From positions 1-11,485 of the forward strand of contig DCJL01000019.1 in NCBI GenBank assembly GCA_002320035.1: a DNA stretch of 11,485 bases. Direction: 5' to 3'. This DNA is from Clostridiales bacterium UBA1701. GTDB lineage: Bacteria; Bacillota; Clostridia; Oscillospirales; Oscillospiraceae. The notes beneath the pieces were generated by a model. The model had not been told where the DNA came from. It ran no database searches and worked only from the letters and a program-made list of their open reading frames with translations. Each line of letters begins with the position of its first letter. Position 1 is the first letter of the stretch. Shown here piece after piece: positions 7,867 through 11,485 of this stretch. The position numbers and the translations under genes are program-made.

Positions 7867-8068
7867 AGCTAAAGGCTTTGACGGAGAACGCGGAGGCGAA
7901 ACCGTGCAGAGAGGGCGGTCACAGGCTGCAAGCCGCCCCGGATACGCGCTCCAGAGCGACCACTCCCGAGCCGGGACGCAGAAAAACAGTATGCCTCCCC
8001 GTCCGGCGCGCGTTACGGCGCCATAAGAGTTAAAATTCAAGGTGGAACCGTGCGGACATGCACCCTTG
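7867..8068 (+). promoter_or_regulatory. T-box leader sensing uncharged tRNA-Thr
   Basis: The T-box sequence AAGGTGGAACCG is at 8039-8050. Stem I can be drawn from GGCT/AGCC (7874-7877/7969-7972), GGAG/CTCC (7883-7886/7963-7966), a specifier loop, GGAG/CTCC (7892-7895/7949-7952), the AGAGAG motif (7908-7913) and the apical stem GGGCGG/CCGCCC (7913-7918/7933-7938). The specifier codon is ACC (7959-7961), a threonine codon followed by A. The antiterminator pairs 8038-8042 with 8064-8068 and 8050-8053 with 8060-8063, around the bulge TGGAACC. The UGGA bulge predicts a tRNA acceptor end UCCA, i.e. discriminator U. Uncharged tRNA-Thr would stabilise the antiterminator and allow thrS transcription. 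Confidence 0.95.
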
Positions 8069-8100
8069 GCGTAAATGCGCCATGGGTGCTTTATCATTTT
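8060..8100 (+). terminator. T-box terminator of thrS
   Basis: 8060-8071 pairs with 8078-8089 (twelve positions, one T-T mismatch) over a six-base loop, followed by TTTATCATTTT. Its left arm shares 8060-8068 with the antiterminator, giving the on/off choice. Confidence 0.92.
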
Positions 8101-8115
8101 ATGGAGGAGAACAAA

Positions 8116-9867
8116 ATGGACGATAAAAAATATACTTTTGAAAACCCCGAATATAGGGACACCTACCGTCACACCACCAGCCACATCCTGGCCCAGGCCG
8201 TAAAGCGCCTGTATCCGGAGGTGAAGCTGGCCATTGGCCCGTCCATAGAGAACGGCTTTTATTACGATTTTGATGCCCCCTTTGCCATTACCCCCGAGAT
8301 CCTTGAAAAACTCGAGGGCGAGATGCGTAAAATCTGCAAAGAGAAGCTGAAACTGGAGCGCTTTGAACTGCCCCGGGCCGAGGCTGTCAGATTCATGGAG
8401 GAGCGGGATGAGCCATACAAGGTGGAGCTGATAAACGACCTGCCTGAGGACGCCGTCATCAGTTTCTACCGCCAGGGTGAGTTTACCGACCTCTGCGCCG
8501 GCCCCCATCTGGACTCCACCGGCAGAGTCAAGGGCAACGCCATCAAGCTCACCTCCTGTACCGGCGCCTACTGGAGAGGCGACGCCAGCCGCAAAATGCT
8601 CCAGCGAATTTACGGCACCTGTTTTATGAAGAAAGACGAGCTGGACGAATATCTCGCCCGCATCGAGGAGGCAAAAAAACGCGACCACCGCAAGCTTGGC
8701 AGGGAACTTGGCCTGTTCATGCTGGCTGAGGAAGGCCCCGGCTTCCCCTTCTTCCTGCCCAAAGGCATGGTTCTTCGCAACACCCTTATCGACTACTGGC
8801 GTCAGGTTCATAAGAAATACGGCTATGTGGAGATATCCACCCCCATCATTCTCAATCAGGAGCTCTGGCACAGAAGCGGCCATTGGGACCACTATAAGGA
8901 CAATATGTATACCACCGTTATCGACGGAGAGGACTATGCAGTCAAGCCCATGAACTGCCCCGGCGGCATGCTGGTCTACAAGTCCGAGCCCCATTCCTAC
9001 CGGGATCTGCCTCTGCGGGTGGGCGAGCTGGGCCTGGTGCATCGCCATGAGCTGTCCGGCGCGCTCCACGGTTTGTTCCGGGTCCGCTGCTTCACCCAGG
9101 ACGATGCCCATATTTTCATGACCTGGGATCAGATGAAAGATGAGATTAAAAACGTCATGAAGCTCTTTGACGAGGTGTACTCCGTCTTTGGCCTGCGCTA
9201 TAAGATCGAGCTGTCCACCATGCCCGAGGATCATATCGGCGAGGAGAAAGACTGGAACTTTGCCACCGAGACGCTCAAGGAAGCCGTTATGGAGCGTGGC
9301 AAGGACTTCGAGATCAACGAGGGCGACGGCGCCTTCTACGGGCCCAAGCTGGACTTCCATCTGGCGGACTCCCTGGGCCGCACCTGGCAATGCGGCACCA
9401 TCCAGCTTGATATGCAGATGCCTGAGCGCTTTGCGCTGGAGTATGTGGGCGAAGACGGGCAGAAACACCGCCCCGTTATGATCCACAGAGTGGTTCTGGG
9501 CTCCATTGAACGCTTTATTGGCGTTATCACCGAGCATTTTGCCGGCGCATTCCCTGTGTGGCTCTCTCCCGTACAGGCCAAGGTCATGCCCATCACCGAC
9601 CGTGCTGCCGGATACGCAAGGAGTGTGGCCGAAAAGCTGGACGAGGCCGGCATCCGGGTGGAGACCGACCTCCGCAACGAGAAGATCGGCTATAAGATCC
9701 GGGAAGCCCAGATGCAGAAGCTGCCCTACATGCTGGTCGTTGGCGACAAGGAGGCTGAAAACGGCACCGTCTCTGTGCGCACACGGAGCGGGGTTGACCT
9801 GGGCGCCATGTCTCTGGACGCTTTCCTGTCCAGGATTAACGAAGAGATCAGCACAAAGGCAAAGTAA
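8116..9867 (+). CDS. thrS: Threonyl-tRNA synthetase (short form without TGS domain)
   Basis: A 583-residue class II synthetase that charges tRNA-Thr. The editing domain (about 11-170) has H19 and H23 in RHTTSH and C127/H131 in DLCAGPH, the set that clears Ser-tRNA-Thr. The catalytic core (about 195-478) has zinc ligands C281 (MNCPGG), H332 (DDAHIF) and H457 (MIHRVVLGSIER), motif 2 around VHRHELSGALHGLFRVRCF (309-326), and motif 3 at HRVVLGSIERFIGV (457-470). The anticodon-binding domain is about 481-583. Usual bacterial enzymes are about 635-645 residues; here the N-terminal TGS domain is absent. The start at 8116 follows GGAGGAG (8103-8109), and upstream sequence is T-box leader, so this is not a mis-called start. 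ATG at 8101 would add only five residues. Confidence 0.97.
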   Translation: MDDKKYTFENPEYRDTYRHTTSHILAQAVKRLYPEVKLAIGPSIENGFYYDFDAPFAITPEILEKLEGEMRKICKEKLKLERFELPRAEAVRFMEERDEPYKVELINDLPEDAVISFYRQGEFTDLCAGPHLDSTGRVKGNAIKLTSCTGAYWRGDASRKMLQRIYGTCFMKKDELDEYLARIEEAKKRDHRKLGRELGLFMLAEEGPGFPFFLPKGMVLRNTLIDYWRQVHKKYGYVEISTPIILNQELWHRSGHWDHYKDNMYTTVIDGEDYAVKPMNCPGGMLVYKSEPHSYRDLPLRVGELGLVHRHELSGALHGLFRVRCFTQDDAHIFMTWDQMKDEIKNVMKLFDEVYSVFGLRYKIELSTMPEDHIGEEKDWNFATETLKEAVMERGKDFEINEGDGAFYGPKLDFHLADSLGRTWQCGTIQLDMQMPERFALEYVGEDGQKHRPVMIHRVVLGSIERFIGVITEHFAGAFPVWLSPVQAKVMPITDRAAGYARSVAEKLDEAGIRVETDLRNEKIGYKIREAQMQKLPYMLVVGDKEAENGTVSVRTRSGVDLGAMSLDAFLSRINEEISTKAK

Positions 9868-9889
9868 AAAACGGAATAAAATCAGATTG

Positions 9890-9930
9890 CCCTCACAAAC
9901 TAAGGAAAAAAGTTTGTGAGGGTGATTTTT
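9890..9930 (+). terminator. Terminator of thrS, overlapping the sleB ribosome binding site
   Basis: CCCTCACAAACT (9890-9901) pairs perfectly with AGTTTGTGAGGG (9911-9922) over a nine-base loop, followed by TGATTTTT. The right arm's GAGGG (9918-9922) is also the only Shine-Dalgarno for the next start codon at 9931. Confidence 0.9.
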
Positions 9931-10608
9931 ATGAGCGCGGAGAGAAAGAGACTTATTCTGGCCCTTGTGCTTATTTTCGCGGTGAATCTGTTTATCATTG
10001 CCCTGGCCCGCAGCGCCTCGGCGGATCTGTATAAAAAAGGCGCCAGCGGTCAGACGGTAAAGGAGATCCAGTCAAAACTCCGAGACTGGGGCTATTACCG
10101 CGGTCCGGTTGACGGAATCTATGGCAGCAAGACAGAGGAAGCCGTTAAATATTTCCAGAGAAAGAACGGCCTGAATGCCGACGGACAGGTGGGAAACCAG
10201 ACTCTGGCCGCCCTTGGCATCACGCCGACCGGAAATTCCGGCGGCGGGGCGGCCCAGTCGGGGGACTTATATCTGCTGGCCCGGCTTATTTCAGCGGAGG
10301 CCAGGGGAGAGCCCTATATAGGCCAGGTCGCCGTGGGAGCTGTGGTGCTCAACAGGATTGATCATCCCTCCTTTCCCAACTCCCTCTCGGGGGTTATCTA
10401 TCAGCCTGACGCCTTCACCTGCATGTATGACGGACAGTTTGACCAGCCCATCAGCGAAAGCGCATACAGAGCGGCCCAGGAGGCCCTGAACGGCTATGAT
10501 CCCAGCTACGGGGCAATCTACTATTTTAATCCGTCTACGGCCACCAGCGCCTGGATATGGTCTCGGCCCCTTATCGTCACCATAGGCAAGCATCGTTTCT
10601 GCTCCTGA
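9931..10608 (+). CDS. sleB: SleB-type spore cortex-lytic enzyme
   Basis: A 225-residue exported cell-wall hydrolase. Residues 1-31 are a signal peptide or anchor (basic MSAERKR, hydrophobic core, then ARSASA). A peptidoglycan-binding type 1 domain covers about 37-95 (GQTVKEIQSKLRDWGYY, DGIYGSKTEEAVKYFQRKNG). After a Gly/Ser linker (100-111), the Hydrolase_2/SleB catalytic domain (about 113-225) has the catalytic Glu in ISAEARGEP (E123), GQVAVGAVVLNR, SFPNSLSGVIYQPDAFT, and the terminal signature TATSAWIWSRP...IGKHRFC. SleB is a lytic transglycosylase that degrades spore cortex during germination, implying a sporulating host. A relative acting in vegetative walls (CwlJ/SleB-like) is possible. 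No ypeB follows, although ypeB usually partners sleB in Bacillus. The start at 9931 is the first ATG after GAGGG. Confidence 0.92.
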   Translation: MSAERKRLILALVLIFAVNLFIIALARSASADLYKKGASGQTVKEIQSKLRDWGYYRGPVDGIYGSKTEEAVKYFQRKNGLNADGQVGNQTLAALGITPTGNSGGGAAQSGDLYLLARLISAEARGEPYIGQVAVGAVVLNRIDHPSFPNSLSGVIYQPDAFTCMYDGQFDQPISESAYRAAQEALNGYDPSYGAIYYFNPSTATSAWIWSRPLIVTIGKHRFCS

Positions 10609-10622
10609 CAGCACAAATTGAG

Positions 10623-10651
10623 TTGAAAAGAGCGCCGGCGTGAAGTATAAT
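10623..10651 (+). promoter_or_regulatory. Promoter of the zinc-ribbon membrane protein gene
   Basis: TTGAAA (10623-10628), 17-base spacer, TATAAT (10646-10651). Predicted start near 10658. The ATG at 10650 lies inside the -10 box and so cannot be the start codon, which supports the start at 10677. No terminator for sleB is seen between 10609 and 10623. Confidence 0.85.
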
Positions 10652-10676
10652 GTCAGAAAAAAACCGGGAGGATAAG

Positions 10677-11249
10677 ATGGCATACTGCGTAAAATGCGGC
10701 GCTTATGTGCCGGATGGCCATAGACGCTGCCTTGCCTGCGGCTATGACGAGGCAGCAGCAAACGAAAAGAAAGAGACAAAAAAGGGCGGCGGGGCAGACT
10801 ATGCCTTTGGAAAGGCCTCCTTTAAGGAAGAACTTGAACGGCAGCGGCGTGTGCAGCAGGAGCGGAGCCGCCGCTGGGCGGAGCAGGAAGCGGAACGCCG
10901 CAGGCAAGGGCGGGGGCCTGGAGAAAACAACGGCGCGAAGAACGATTCCGGGGATTTCGGCGAATTTCATGCCGAGCCCAACAGGCTCCTGTCAGCGCTC
11001 AGCTACCTGAGCGTTCTTTTCATACTGCCCTTCCTGCTCTGCCCCAATGACCCCTTTGCCCGTTTCCACGCCAAACAGGGCGCGGTGCTTTTTGGGTTCG
11101 GGGTGTTGGCGGACGTAGTGGGAAAAATTATTCCCATCGGCTGGGTACTGACGCTCTTCAGACTATACTGTATATATAAAGGTATGAGCTCCGCTCTCGC
11201 AGGGCGCAGGGAGCCTCTGCCTTACATAGGCAGGTTCGGCATGATGTAA
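10677..11249 (+). CDS. Zinc-ribbon membrane protein, DUF4870-like C-terminus
   Basis: A 190-residue protein of unknown function. The N-terminus is a four-cysteine zinc ribbon: C4 and C7 in YCVKCG, C18 and C21 in RRCLACG. A hydrophilic, highly charged segment (about 26-100) follows, with a probable short helix or coiled coil rich in Glu, Gln and Arg at 47-76. The C-terminal part (about 101-172) has hydrophobic segments near 103-122, 135-147 and 150-168 separated by a loop with PFARFHAKQG, a pattern shared with DUF4870-type small membrane proteins. The ribbon and charged part should face the cytoplasm. GGGAGG (10666-10671) five bases upstream and the promoter at 10623 fix the start. It appears to be a single-gene unit; the partner and ligand are unknown. 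Confidence 0.85.
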   Translation: MAYCVKCGAYVPDGHRRCLACGYDEAAANEKKETKKGGGADYAFGKASFKEELERQRRVQQERSRRWAEQEAERRRQGRGPGENNGAKNDSGDFGEFHAEPNRLLSALSYLSVLFILPFLLCPNDPFARFHAKQGAVLFGFGVLADVVGKIIPIGWVLTLFRLYCIYKGMSSALAGRREPLPYIGRFGMM

Positions 11250-11329
11250 GGCTATTTTGTACCATAAACTGCCAGCGGACCACAAGATTTAGAGCGTAAA
11301 AAACAATTAAGAAAAAAGTCAAAAAAGTG

Positions 11330-11359
11330 TTGACAAATGCCCCTTTCAGGTGCTATATT
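11330..11359 (+). promoter_or_regulatory. Strong promoter 1 at the right edge
   Basis: TTGACA (11330-11335), 18-base spacer, TATATT (11354-11359) with TGC just before it (extended -10). An A-rich run (about 11297-11329) lies directly upstream and resembles an UP element. The rest of 11250-11329 shows no gene and no clear terminator for the preceding gene. Confidence 0.8.
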
Positions 11360-11433
11360 ATCCAAGCACCGGGGGCCTGGTTATGGGCTTGAATCTAAGC
11401 CGAGAATTCAGTCAGAAAAGATTGAAAAAGTTC

Positions 11434-11462
11434 TTGACAAACGAAACGAGCTGTGCTATGAT
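11434..11462 (+). promoter_or_regulatory. Strong promoter 2 at the right edge
   Basis: TTGACA (11434-11439), 17-base spacer, TATGAT (11457-11462), again with TGC before the -10. It lies about 104 bases after promoter 1, the tandem layout common upstream of Firmicute rRNA operons. The transcribed gene is outside the window, so its identity is inference. Confidence 0.8.
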
Positions 11463-11485
11463 AATCAAGCTGTCGCCCCGAAAGG

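Noticed and set aside
7805..8033. Short plus-strand ORFs in the thrS leader
   Set aside because: They lie within stem I and linker of the T-box and have no ribosome binding sites.
8050..8115. Upstream GTG or ATG starts for thrS
   Set aside because: The GTG at 8050 lies in the T-box antiterminator and the extension is the terminator hairpin; the ATG at 8101 has the GGAGGAG site after it, not before it.

Overview
The window reads as chromosomal DNA of a spore-forming, GC-rich member of the Clostridia (an Oscillospiraceae-like gut Firmicute is my inference). The grounds are strong AGGAG-type ribosome binding sites, sigma-A promoters, a T-box leader, a manganese riboswitch, many intrinsic terminators, a SleB-type spore cortex-lytic enzyme, and the right-hand end of a Tn916/Tn1549-type integrative conjugative element (ICE).

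Region 1 (1 to about 3100) is the recombination end of the ICE. A partial leftward ORF runs off the left edge. Then come a promoter with an immediate terminator, orf7-like (sigma region 4) and orf8-like (HTH) genes, a 384-base gap without a convincing gene, xis, a strong promoter of its own for int, and the tyrosine integrase. The gap folds on paper into a long-range structured RNA ending in a terminator. Two short tandem repeats lie at and just after the int stop codon. GC content drops visibly from orf7/orf8 to xis/int, so the module looks mosaic.

Region 2 (3119 to 4846) is host sequence. ychF (Obg-like ATPase) begins about 65 bases after the int stop, followed 15 bases later by a TRIC/UPF0126 channel gene. 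No terminator or obvious promoter separates int from ychF, so the ICE probably sits in the ychF promoter region.

Region 3 (4892 to 7820) is a manganese-response unit: a sigma-A promoter, a yybP-ykoY riboswitch with a perfect 12-bp terminator, and a P2A cation ATPase of 879 residues, ended by a 26-bp perfect palindrome.

Region 4 (7832 to 9930) is thrS under a complete tRNA-Thr T-box leader (ACC specifier, UGGA antiterminator bulge, competing terminator). The enzyme lacks the usual N-terminal TGS domain. Its terminator also carries the ribosome binding site of the next gene.

Region 5 (9931 to 11485) holds sleB, then a zinc-ribbon membrane protein with its own near-perfect promoter, then two strong extended -10 promoters in tandem at the right edge, arranged like those ahead of an rRNA operon.
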